A stretch of DNA of 52,909 nt from Clostridium sp. chh4-2 (GTDB taxonomy: Bacteria; Bacillota; Clostridia; Lachnospirales; Lachnospiraceae): assembly GCF_002899675.1 (NCBI RefSeq), contig NZ_PKUU01000033.1:1-52909 (forward strand), in the 5' to 3' direction. Under the pieces are notes generated by a model, which did not search any database, had not been told where the DNA came from, and was given only the letters and a program-made list of their open reading frames with translations. A program made the position numbers and the translations under genes. Below, piece by piece: positions 44,529 to 52,142 of the stretch (the stretch's first letter is position 1; each line of letters opens with the position of its first letter).

Positions 44529-44667
44529 CTGTTTCACCTATATTCACATTATAATGTAGCGTTACAAATGGTAGTATACCATAATTTGTGGAAAATGGAA
44601 TTACATATTTATTAAATTATATAAAAATTTTCGACGTTTTTTTCGCATTTTACATAATTGATAAATC

Positions 44668-44687
44668 GTGTTACCATAGTGTTACCA
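44668..44687. promoter_or_regulatory. Direct repeat upstream of the PHP gene
   Basis: GTGTTACCA occurs at 44668-44676 and again at 44679-44687, 11 bp apart (one helical turn), about 50 nt before the PHP gene. This is a possible activator or repressor site in the divergent region between the VanW and PHP genes. Confidence 0.35.
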
Positions 44688-44733
44688 AACTATTACTAAT
44701 TGCACAATTTCATTTTGAAAAGGAGATTTTTAT

Positions 44734-45594
44734 ATGAACCTCATTGACCTTCATGTACACTCTACCGCCTCCGACGGCACCTTTACGCCAACCCAGGTTG
44801 TAACATACGCCGCTTCCAAACATTTAACGGCGATTGCGCTTACCGACCATGACACCATAGACGGAATCGGCGAAGCTCTGTCCGCCGCCGAAAAATATCC
44901 CATAGAAGTCATCCCCGGCATCGAATTGTCCTGCGTTTATCAGGAAGTGGAAATCCATATTTTAGGCCTCTATCTGGACCGGACGCAAACGTCTTTTTTG
45001 GAAGAGTTAGAAAAAATACGCACGATACGCGAGGAGCGCAATTTTGAGATGATAAGGCGTTTCAATGACGGAGGCATTCAGATTTCTTATGAAGATTTAA
45101 GAAATGGCCACCCGGAAACAGTCATCACCCGGGCCCATTTTGCCAAAGTACTTCTCGATAAAGGTTATGCTTCTTCCATGGATCAGGCCTTTAAAAAATA
45201 CCTTCAGTACGGTGGGCCATACTGTCTTAGAAAGGATAAGATCTCGCCGGAAAAGGCCATGTCCATTCTTTCTTTAAGCCATGCGTTTCCGGTTCTTGCA
45301 CATCCCATCCAGTATAAACTGGGCTATGAAAAGACGGAAGAGCTGATACTTCTTCTAAAATCTCTGGGGCTTCGCGGCGTGGAAGTTTATCATTCTTCCA
45401 ACACCCAATATGAAAGCGGGAAGCTGAAAGATATCTGTACCAAGTACCAGCTGCGCCCCACCGGCGGTTCTGATTTTCACGGTACCAATAAACCGGATAT
45501 CGATCTGGGCAGCGGACGGGGCGGGCTTAGAATTTCTTCCCTGCTCTTAGATGACATCAAAGCTGATCTAAATCTTTTAAATACAAATCCGTAA
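44734..45594 (+). CDS. PHP-domain phosphoesterase
   Basis: A 286-aa metal-dependent phosphoesterase resembling the YciV/RNase AM family that removes phosphate from 3',5'-nucleoside bisphosphates or short RNA ends. The metal-binding motifs are in order: DLHVHSTASDGT (residue 6 on), LTDHDTIDG, PGIELSC, a His in EIHILGLYL, AHPIQYK and GGSDFHG. AAGGAG precedes ATG. It is convergent with the AI-2E-type permease gene. The exact substrate is inferred from the family. Confidence 0.9.
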   Translation: MNLIDLHVHSTASDGTFTPTQVVTYAASKHLTAIALTDHDTIDGIGEALSAAEKYPIEVIPGIELSCVYQEVEIHILGLYLDRTQTSFLEELEKIRTIREERNFEMIRRFNDGGIQISYEDLRNGHPETVITRAHFAKVLLDKGYASSMDQAFKKYLQYGGPYCLRKDKISPEKAMSILSLSHAFPVLAHPIQYKLGYEKTEELILLLKSLGLRGVEVYHSSNTQYESGKLKDICTKYQLRPTGGSDFHGTNKPDIDLGSGRGGLRISSLLLDDIKADLNLLNTNP

Positions 45595-45607
45595 GGCTGT
45601 ATCTCAC

Positions 45608-45652
45608 AGTTCCCTGGTATCCGCTCACAGTTTGAGCCATCGCCAGGGAATT
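45608..45652. terminator. Hairpin between convergent PHP and permease genes
   Basis: TTCCCTGG (45610-45617) pairs with CCAGGGAA (45643-45650), and GCTCA with TGAGC lies inside. There is no T-tract, so it may terminate weakly or protect 3' ends. Confidence 0.4.
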
Positions 45653-46824
45653 CAGGATCGCTTCCTCTGACCATTTGACGGATGGGGGGCTTCCTTTTTT
45701 ACTCTTGTATTTTTCAATCTGGTTCTTTTATTTACTTCCTCTCTCAGAAGCGAATATCCGACGGAACACAAAGGAATAAAGATCAGCATACCTACAATCC
45801 CCATAGCGCTTCCGCCCACAGTAACCGCCACCAACACCCATATGGATGGAAGACCTACGGAATTACCCACCACATGAGGATAGATCAGATTCCCCTCAAT
45901 CTGCTGCAGCACAAAAAACATAATAATGAAGATAAATGCCTGTACCGGATTGACAATCAGCATGAGAAACGCCCCCACAGCCAGCCCGATAAATGCCCCA
46001 AACATAGGAATCAACGCGGTAAATGCGATCAGTACGCCGATCAGCACCGCATATGGCATCCGGAATATGCTGAGCGTCACAAAAAACATAAGTCCCAAAA
46101 TAACAGCTTCCAAGCATTGTCCGGTCAGGAAATTGGAAAATGTCTTTTCCGTCAATGCAGCAATTTCAAATATCCTGTTGGCAGCCTTATCTTTCAAAAA
46201 TGCACGTAAAAACTTTTTAATCTGACGCGCTAAAGTCTCTTTCTGCAGCAAAATGTAAACGGCAAAGATAAAGCCGATGCCAAATGTGGCAATCCCGCTG
46301 ACGATGCTCATCGCCGCTGAAAATGTGGTGGACAGTACGGTTCCGGCGCCATTTCCAAGAAAACTTAAAATTCCTTCCAGTGTCTGTCTCCAATCCACTT
46401 CAATCTGGCTGATATAATTCACGATTTCCGGGTAAGTGGCAAATATCTCCTGCGCCTGTCTCTGCACTTCTTCCAGAAAAACCGGAACGCTTTCCTGCAG
46501 TGTAACAAGCGTTTGAAACAGTTCCGGTACAACCACCAACAGAACGATCAGCATAATGCCAAGCACCCCTAAGATGGATAAAGTCAGGCTTAAAGGCCTT
46601 TTCCATCTCTTCTCTTTTCCCGGGCAGATAAAGCTTTCAATTTTTCTCATCGGTACATTTAAAATAAATGCAATCACCATGCCGATCAAAAACGGCAGCG
46701 CCATTTTCATAAGTCCCGCCAGCAGTCCCAGCACTCCCCTGTAGTTGACGCCAACCACCACGGCTGCAACTGTAAATATGATAATTCCCTTTATTTTTCT
46801 AACATTTTCCTGGTTTAATTCCAT
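45652..46824 (-). CDS. AI-2E family transporter
   Basis: A 390-aa protein of the PF01594 family with about eight helices in the usual arrangement: two N-terminal helices, a long external/amphipathic stretch (about 100-155), then five more helices with the motif GVLIAFTALIPMFGAFIG. Members range from autoinducer exporters to Na+/H+ antiporters, so the substrate is open. Its start overlaps the AlaX gene by 10 bp, so translation is coupled. A basic tail ends the protein. Confidence 0.88.
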   Translation of the reverse strand: MELNQENVRKIKGIIIFTVAAVVVGVNYRGVLGLLAGLMKMALPFLIGMVIAFILNVPMRKIESFICPGKEKRWKRPLSLTLSILGVLGIMLIVLLVVVPELFQTLVTLQESVPVFLEEVQRQAQEIFATYPEIVNYISQIEVDWRQTLEGILSFLGNGAGTVLSTTFSAAMSIVSGIATFGIGFIFAVYILLQKETLARQIKKFLRAFLKDKAANRIFEIAALTEKTFSNFLTGQCLEAVILGLMFFVTLSIFRMPYAVLIGVLIAFTALIPMFGAFIGLAVGAFLMLIVNPVQAFIFIIMFFVLQQIEGNLIYPHVVGNSVGLPSIWVLVAVTVGGSAMGIVGMLIFIPLCSVGYSLLREEVNKRTRLKNTRVKKEAPHPSNGQRKRS

Positions 46825-47990
46825 TCACATTCTCCGCCTTTTATCTGTTTAAATGTTTCCAATATCTCTTGTTTTGACGCTGACCACGTGCCTTGTGCCA
46901 TCAGGCTGCTTCCGCCGCCCCGGCCATTTAACCTCTGATTCAGCCATTTGCTCGCTTTTCTCATATCCATACAGGAACTTCCAATCGCATACTGCCATTT
47001 TCCATCCCCTTCGGAGCATACTGCCACAACACTTCCCTTTCCCTGCTCATAGAGCATGGTGCAGAGCTGGCGCAGCTGAACCGGCATAAGATTTTGCTCA
47101 ACTACCAAAAGCGGCTGGTCTGATGCCGGAAAAGCTGCCGTCTTGGCTGAAAACAGCTGTTGATAAACCTGCATCAGCAGTCCGTCTTTTCTCTCACTGT
47201 CTTTTTTCAGCCTTTCCACAGCTTCTGCCAGCGAATCCGGTTTTGCAGAAAGCAGATGGGAAATGCTGCGAATCTGCTGAAGCCGTCTTTCATAATCTAA
47301 CAGGGCGTCTTTTCCGCACAGCATGGAAATTCTCACTCCGCCCTTATAATTTATCATTCCCGTAGTCTTGATAATCCCGATCTCCCCGGTGCGCTCCACA
47401 TGGGTTCCGCAGCAGGCGCAGACATCGCCTCCCGGAATCTCCACAATCCGGACTTGTCCGTTCAGCTCTTTTTTGCTCCGGTATTCCAGCTTATGTAACG
47501 CTTCCGCATCAGGATAAGTGACATGAACGGGGACATTGTCATATACCACCTGATTGGCCTCCAGTTCAATCTCTCTTAGCTGCTCTTCACTTAATACGCC
47601 GTTAAAGTCCACGGTCACCTCTTCGCTTCCCATGTGAAAGCCCACATTATCGTACCCATATTTCCGGTTTACTAATCCGGACAGAATGTGTTCTCCGGAA
47701 TGAAGCTGCATATTGCGGTAACGCCTGTCCCAATCCAAAATGCCGGTTACAGCCTGACCTTCTTTCAGAGGGCGGTCCGTATAATGAACAATCTCTCCTC
47801 CTTTTTCATGCACCGACAAAACATTGGCTTCTACCAGCGTTCCCATGTCAGAAGGCTGGCCTCCGCCTTCCGGATAGAACGCAGTTTTATCCAGCACCAC
47901 TTCGAACTGCCCGTTTTTTCCTTCCGAACATCGCTGAACCGTTCCTTCAAATTGTTTGACATAGGGTGTACTGTAATATAATTTTTCCAT
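46815..47990 (-). CDS. Alanyl-tRNA editing protein, AlaX-L type
   Basis: A 391-aa free-standing editing enzyme that clears Ser or Gly mischarged onto tRNA-Ala. An AlaRS-type second domain has FYPEGGGQPSD, the zinc site QLHSGEHIL, and CACCGTHV (about 185-195). A C-terminal DHHA1-like domain ends in NGRGGGSSLMAQG. This is the long AlaX form. ATG at 47990 gives the family start MEKLYYSTPY; the ATG 11 codons upstream has no ribosome site. It is co-transcribed with the AI-2E-type permease. Confidence 0.92.
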   Translation of the reverse strand: MEKLYYSTPYVKQFEGTVQRCSEGKNGQFEVVLDKTAFYPEGGGQPSDMGTLVEANVLSVHEKGGEIVHYTDRPLKEGQAVTGILDWDRRYRNMQLHSGEHILSGLVNRKYGYDNVGFHMGSEEVTVDFNGVLSEEQLREIELEANQVVYDNVPVHVTYPDAEALHKLEYRSKKELNGQVRIVEIPGGDVCACCGTHVERTGEIGIIKTTGMINYKGGVRISMLCGKDALLDYERRLQQIRSISHLLSAKPDSLAEAVERLKKDSERKDGLLMQVYQQLFSAKTAAFPASDQPLLVVEQNLMPVQLRQLCTMLYEQGKGSVVAVCSEGDGKWQYAIGSSCMDMRKASKWLNQRLNGRGGGSSLMAQGTWSASKQEILETFKQIKGGECEWN

Positions 47991-48042
47991 CTTTTCTCTT
48001 CTTTCCTGGTAATCTGAACGCATGAATCATTCTATTATTTAG

Positions 48043-48070
48043 ATTATACACAAGTCTTGTGTAACTTCAA
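48043..48070 (-). promoter_or_regulatory. Promoter with palindrome upstream of the AlaX gene
   Basis: On the minus strand TTGAAG (48065-48070), 16 nt, then TATAAT (48043-48048). A perfect inverted repeat (ACACAAG, 1 nt, CTTGTGT at 48048-48062) fills the spacer, a typical place for a repressor. Confidence 0.55.
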
Positions 48071-48166
48071 TCAAAATAATTTTAATTTTTTTTGAAATAG
48101 TTGGAAACTGTGGCAAGCAGGGCCTCATATGATGGAGTGTAAAGAAAATATTTCGGAGGATTTAAA

Positions 48167-48397
48167 ATGAGTGATTTAGCAGCAACAAATTGTGGTTGTG
48201 GATGCGGATGTGAAAGCGGAGGAAGCGGATTTAACTGTATCTGGTTAATTTTGATCCTTTTATGCTGCGGCGGCGGCGGATTCGGCGGCGGATGCTGTGA
48301 ACATAACAGCTGTGGATGCGGCGGCAGCGGCGGATGCGACTGGCTTTGGATCATCATTCTTCTTTGCTGCTGTGGCGGCGGCAACAGCTTCTGCTAA
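48167..48397 (+). CDS. Glycine/cysteine-rich small protein
   Basis: A 76-aa protein with about 16 Cys and 26 Gly. Two hydrophobic segments (CIWLILILLCC and WLWIIILLCCC) alternate with Gly/Cys runs (CGCGCGC, CCGGGGFGGGCC, CGCGGSGGC). Proteins of this make-up in clostridia are sometimes labelled chorion-class high-cysteine proteins, a name by composition only. The ribosome site is GGAGG. A strong terminator follows, so it is a self-contained, probably well-expressed unit. A surface, spore-coat or membrane-associated role is possible but not shown. Confidence 0.8.
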   Translation: MSDLAATNCGCGCGCESGGSGFNCIWLILILLCCGGGGFGGGCCEHNSCGCGGSGGCDWLWIIILLCCCGGGNSFC

Positions 48398-48404
48398 AAC
48401 AGGC

Positions 48405-48434
48405 AAGGGCATCTTTTCGAAGATGCCCTTTTTT
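48405..48434 (+). terminator. Terminator of the Cys-rich gene
   Basis: AAGGGCATCTT, a TTCG tetraloop and AAGATGCCCTT are followed by TTTT. Confidence 0.9.
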
Positions 48435-48442
48435 CCTGCCGT

Positions 48443-48583
48443 TTATTTTCCTTTAGAAGGCCTGGAGGGACGGTTCCCCTTTTCCGAACTCTTTCCCCGG
48501 TTCCTCTCTTCTCTTTTTTTCAAACATTCGTCATCTATTTCATAAACCGCATTTCCTTCAATTACAAGTCTGGTATAAATCAT
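48443..48583 (-). CDS. Small basic conserved-type protein, 46 aa
   Basis: A 46-aa protein starting at ATG 48583 after an excellent AAGGAG site. The N-terminal half (MIYTRLVIEGNAVYEIDDEC) is folded-looking. The C-terminal half is highly charged and Lys/Arg/Ser-rich. The longer frame upstream lacks a site. It is transcribed away from the hypothetical gene at 48687. Function is unknown. Confidence 0.65.
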   Translation of the reverse strand: MIYTRLVIEGNAVYEIDDECLKKREERNRGKSSEKGNRPSRPSKGK

Positions 48584-48613
48584 GAGTATCTCCTTAAATT
48601 CTTTTCTAATAGT

Positions 48614-48656
48614 AATATATGCAACAGACATGATTCCATTGAATCCTGCATATATT
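48614..48656. promoter_or_regulatory. Inverted repeat between two divergent small genes
   Basis: A perfect 10-bp inverted repeat (AATATATGCA at 48614-48623 and TGCATATATT at 48647-48656) with a 23-nt centre, placed between divergent genes at 48583 and 48687. It could be a shared operator. Confidence 0.4.
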
Positions 48657-48686
48657 CAAACAAGACTACCAAACAGGACATCTCAC

Positions 48687-49178
48687 ATGATACAAAAACA
48701 AGATATTAAGTTGACTGAACTGGACTATCTGATCGGAAATCCCCACTCTCAGATGGTAAAGGCCGCCTTGCCATATATGAACGTACCGGAACAAAAGTTC
48801 TTATCCCTTATGGTAAAGGTAAATGAACTGCAGCGCACCATGCAGCTGTTTAACAGCGGGGAAATGAGCGCTATGGGATTAAAACCGCCGGAGGAAAAAC
48901 CGCTCTCACCGGTAGAACTGCTCAACACCATAAAGCCATATGGCTCCACGTATGAACAGGATTTTATCGATGTGATCGTCAACGTTATGCAGGGCTTCCG
49001 CCTATACCGTTCCTATCAGGAAACCGCGCAGAAAAGCGATGTGCCGCCGGATACCCCAGGCGCTTCCATGCCGCCAAAACCGCCGTGGGAACAGTTAAAG
49101 TCCCTGTTAAGCCCGGAACAGCAATCCCGGATGGAAACCATGCAGATGGTGATGCAGACCATGCAGCAATTTACTTAA
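48687..49178 (+). CDS. Hypothetical protein, Met/Gln-rich C-terminus
   Basis: A 163-aa protein from ATG 48687 (AGGA upstream). The longer frame to 48582 crosses the promoter region of the divergent gene and is not used. It is mainly helical, with a Pro-rich stretch (about 120-135, PPDTPGASMPPKPPWEQ) and a tail rich in Met and Gln (METMQMVMQTMQQ). No family was recognised. It pairs with the small gene 30 nt downstream. Confidence 0.7.
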   Translation: MIQKQDIKLTELDYLIGNPHSQMVKAALPYMNVPEQKFLSLMVKVNELQRTMQLFNSGEMSAMGLKPPEEKPLSPVELLNTIKPYGSTYEQDFIDVIVNVMQGFRLYRSYQETAQKSDVPPDTPGASMPPKPPWEQLKSLLSPEQQSRMETMQMVMQTMQQFT

Positions 49179-49208
49179 TTAATTTATTTCATAAAAATGG
49201 AGGAACCT

Positions 49209-49493
49209 ATGAACGATTCATGGAAACAAGATCCAAAAGTAAAAATGATGAATCCGGAGAAGATCAGATTTCTGACCGAACTCACGCAGCAGCTGGAGAC
49301 CACTCCAAAAGACCAGCTTCTCATGAAATTCATGACAATCAACATGGAAGCCGGGAAAAAAGGCATTCAGTTCACCGACCAGGAAACCGATCTCCTAGTC
49401 AGTATTTTAAGCGCAAATATGAGCCAGGCTGACCGCAACAAACTTGACACCTTAAAAATGCTTTCAAAAAAGCTGGCTAAACGAAGCAGTTAG
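49209..49493 (+). CDS. Small helical hypothetical protein
   Basis: A 94-aa protein from ATG 49209, placed after TGGAGG; the ATG four codons upstream overlaps that site. It is all-helical and charged, with LTELTQQLETTPKDQLLMKFM and a basic C-terminus. It lies in the same transcript as the gene at 48687. No family was recognised. Confidence 0.7.
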   Translation: MNDSWKQDPKVKMMNPEKIRFLTELTQQLETTPKDQLLMKFMTINMEAGKKGIQFTDQETDLLVSILSANMSQADRNKLDTLKMLSKKLAKRSS

Positions 49494-49509
49494 TTCAGCC
49501 AGCTCTTTT
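49464..49509. terminator. Bidirectional terminator at convergent gene ends
   Basis: AGCTGGCT (49471-49478) pairs with AGCCAGCT (49497-49504), flanked by an A-run and CTTTT. It overlaps the last codons of the gene at 49209. Confidence 0.6.
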
Positions 49510-49529
49510 ACCAATGAATTTTGGAATAC

Positions 49530-50258
49530 TCAATATTCTAATTGTGACAAATCCGAAACAATAACAATCGCTGTTTTTTCATCAACAGACTGAACCAGCT
49601 GTTTCATCAGCTCTTCCGGAACCCTGATGCATCCGGCGGAACCGGTATCTGAGGCTGACTGCGTGCAGTGCATGAAAATGGCGGAACCTTTGCCGGGAAC
49701 ACACTCCGTATTATAATTCAATACCAAACCATAGTTGTAAAATGGGGCTGCCGCAGACATATCCTCTGCGGAGTTCCATGATTTTTTTGTCACATCGGTA
49801 TTAACCAGCTGATTATAATATGGGCTTTGGGAATCATCCACCCAGTAATCCCCTTTTTTTATCTCATGATAATCTAAAATACTGCCCGGATTTTCTTTCA
49901 GGCCAAATGCCATCGTAAACTGGTAAACGCCCAAAGGAGTCTTGCCGTCCCCTTCTTTTTTATCCGCAGTACCGCCGTTTTTTCCGTAAACACCGGCTGT
50001 TGTAAATACTTCATCCCAGTCTTTTTTCATCCCCGGCCCTTTTTCAGCGGCAGCCTTCTTATAATAGCTCACCTTCACCTTGTCAAGTCCGGTTGCCTCC
50101 ACCAGGATCAACTGATCCGTATTCTCAGCAGCTTTCAGTTTTCCAACCTCGGACACAGCTACCACCGGGTCCGGCATTTCATCTGCAAAGGCTGTTCCTG
50201 CAAAACTTCCAAGGCTGATTGCCACAGCAAGTACGGCTGTCAAAATTCTCTTTCTCAT
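49530..50258 (-). CDS. L,D-transpeptidase (YkuD family)
   Basis: A 242-aa secreted protein. The signal peptide (about 1-26) ends in AFA. The YkuD catalytic domain (about 50-235) has the His in AIFMHC and the nucleophile Cys in TGSAGCIRVPEE, matching the HxnSxGChR motif. These enzymes make 3-3 cross-links in peptidoglycan or attach proteins to it. CAGGAG lies upstream of ATG. It follows adenine deaminase after 31 nt and may share its mRNA, although no functional link is known. Confidence 0.9.
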   Translation of the reverse strand: MRKRILTAVLAVAISLGSFAGTAFADEMPDPVVAVSEVGKLKAAENTDQLILVEATGLDKVKVSYYKKAAAEKGPGMKKDWDEVFTTAGVYGKNGGTADKKEGDGKTPLGVYQFTMAFGLKENPGSILDYHEIKKGDYWVDDSQSPYYNQLVNTDVTKKSWNSAEDMSAAAPFYNYGLVLNYNTECVPGKGSAIFMHCTQSASDTGSAGCIRVPEELMKQLVQSVDEKTAIVIVSDLSQLEY

Positions 50259-50289
50259 CTGATGTAATTCTCCTGTTTTCTAAATCATA

Positions 50290-52053
50290 TTAGTCTTCTG
50301 ACGGGTTCCACAAAACAGGAACCACTTTCTGCATATCGGTGTCGATTAATCCATATGTATTGAGCCTGAGTTTTGGAATTACCGGCAGGCTTGTAAAGGC
50401 AAGCGTCATAAACGGATCAATCGTTTCCGGGATTCCCAAGTCTCTCGCACAGGCTTTTAATTCTTCCAGCTTTTCTTCCACCTCTTCTGCGGAATCCAGA
50501 CTCATAAGCCCGGCAATCGGAAGCTTCAGCTCGCCGATCAGTTTCCCGTCCGCTGCAATCGCCAGACCGCCTTCATTGGCCCTGACCGCATTGGCTGCAA
50601 TCACCATATCCCTGTCATTGGTTCCCGCAACCAGAAGGTTATGGGAATCATGTGCCACGCTGGTTGCCACAGCTCCTTTTTTCAGCCCATATCCCCCGAT
50701 AAATCCGATTCCAATGTGACCGGTATGGAGATGGCGCTCCAATACTGCCATCTTTACAATATCGTGTTCCAGATCCACTCCCGGCGCAACGCCTTCCATC
50801 TCCTTCCACGGCACGATCTGCTCTGTGGTGAGTATTTCTCCCGGAACCAAAGTAAACACGCGTTGAAGGCTTCCGTGCTCTTTCAACTGAAAATCGCTTT
50901 CTTTCACTTCATCCAGCTGGAAGGAATGCAGCACCCGGTCATGGACTTCCCGAAAGACCTTTGGACTGTCCTCCGATTCACCAAGGAATTTGCCATTGTC
51001 AGCCACCAATTTGCCTTTTTTATAAACACATTTAACCTGAACCTGTTCCAAATCGGAAAGGACGGTGAGGTCCGCCTGGTATCCCGGCGCAACCGCCCCC
51101 AGCTTTTTAAGCCCAAAGTATTGGGCGGCATGGAGCGTTCCCATCCTGACCGCCTTCACCGGATCTGCCCCCAGTTTCACCGCTTTACGAATAATATAAT
51201 CAATGTGGCCTCCCTGAATTAAATCCCCCGGATGCTTATCATCCGTAGCCAGCATACACCTCTGATAATAAGGATCATTAAACAAAGGCATCAAAGCTTC
51301 CAGATTCTTAGCAGCCGTACCTTCCCGGATCATTATCCACTGGCCGCGGCGCAGCTTTTCAACCGCTTCCGAAGCATCGGAACACTCATGGTCCGACATC
51401 ACTCCTGCCGTCACATAAGCATTCAGTTCTTTTCCGTTCAGCCCGGGCGCATGGCCGTCCGTCAGCTTCCCAAAATTTTCCACATCATACAGCTTATCCA
51501 GAATATCCGGATCTGCCTGAACCGTACCGAACGAATTCATCAGTTCCGCCAGCCCAAGCACCCGTTCTTCATTATAATAAGGACGCAGCTGCTCCGCCAG
51601 CAGCACGGCGCCTGATTCATCCAGCTCGGTAGACGGCACACAAGAAGGAAGCATAAAGTAAACCGACAGCTTCAGTTTTTCCGTAGCCGCCAGCATATAC
51701 TCAATTCCCTGAGTCCCCGCCACATTGGCGATTTCATGGGGATCAGTAACCACGGTTGTAGTTCCATGGGGCACAACCGCCTTTTCAAATTCCGAAGGCG
51801 GGATCATGGAGCTTTCCAGATGAATATGCCCGTCAATAAACCCGGGACAAATCACACAACCGGAAAGATCTTTCTCCTCCACTCCTTCATATTCCCCCAC
51901 TCCAACTATATAACCATCCGTGACCGCCACATCCGCATGTTCCAATTCATTCGTAAATACATTCAGCACTTTGGCATTCTTCAGCACAAGCTGCGGTTTT
52001 GAAGCCCCGGCAGCCGCCTGTATTCTCGCCTTTAATCCGTTTGTATCTCTCAT
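50290..52053 (-). CDS. ade: Adenine deaminase
   Basis: Converts adenine to hypoxanthine and ammonia in purine salvage. The 587-aa product has the two-domain amidohydrolase layout of Ade: PGFIDGHIHLESSM metal site, HGTTTVVTDPHEIANV, DGHAPGL, SDHECSD, ATDDKHPGDL, and a C-terminal domain with HIGIGFIGGYG and VAHDSHNLL. ATG at 52053 follows GAGGG; the ATG 15 codons upstream has no site. No purine riboswitch was seen in the short leader. A palindromic repeat copy begins about 90 bp upstream. Confidence 0.95.
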   Translation of the reverse strand: MRDTNGLKARIQAAAGASKPQLVLKNAKVLNVFTNELEHADVAVTDGYIVGVGEYEGVEEKDLSGCVICPGFIDGHIHLESSMIPPSEFEKAVVPHGTTTVVTDPHEIANVAGTQGIEYMLAATEKLKLSVYFMLPSCVPSTELDESGAVLLAEQLRPYYNEERVLGLAELMNSFGTVQADPDILDKLYDVENFGKLTDGHAPGLNGKELNAYVTAGVMSDHECSDASEAVEKLRRGQWIMIREGTAAKNLEALMPLFNDPYYQRCMLATDDKHPGDLIQGGHIDYIIRKAVKLGADPVKAVRMGTLHAAQYFGLKKLGAVAPGYQADLTVLSDLEQVQVKCVYKKGKLVADNGKFLGESEDSPKVFREVHDRVLHSFQLDEVKESDFQLKEHGSLQRVFTLVPGEILTTEQIVPWKEMEGVAPGVDLEHDIVKMAVLERHLHTGHIGIGFIGGYGLKKGAVATSVAHDSHNLLVAGTNDRDMVIAANAVRANEGGLAIAADGKLIGELKLPIAGLMSLDSAEEVEEKLEELKACARDLGIPETIDPFMTLAFTSLPVIPKLRLNTYGLIDTDMQKVVPVLWNPSED

Positions 52054-52142
52054 AGTTCCCTCACCGATACCTTTCTCCTTTTGTTTGTATTCTAACATAA
52101 GGATAACCTAAAGTAAACCAAAGGCGAATCTCCTGCTCCAAA

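Noticed and set aside
48082..48384. Proline-rich frame on the minus strand opposite the Cys-rich gene
   Set aside because: It is the antisense shadow of the Gly/Cys codons of the real gene, which has a ribosome site and terminator on the plus strand.
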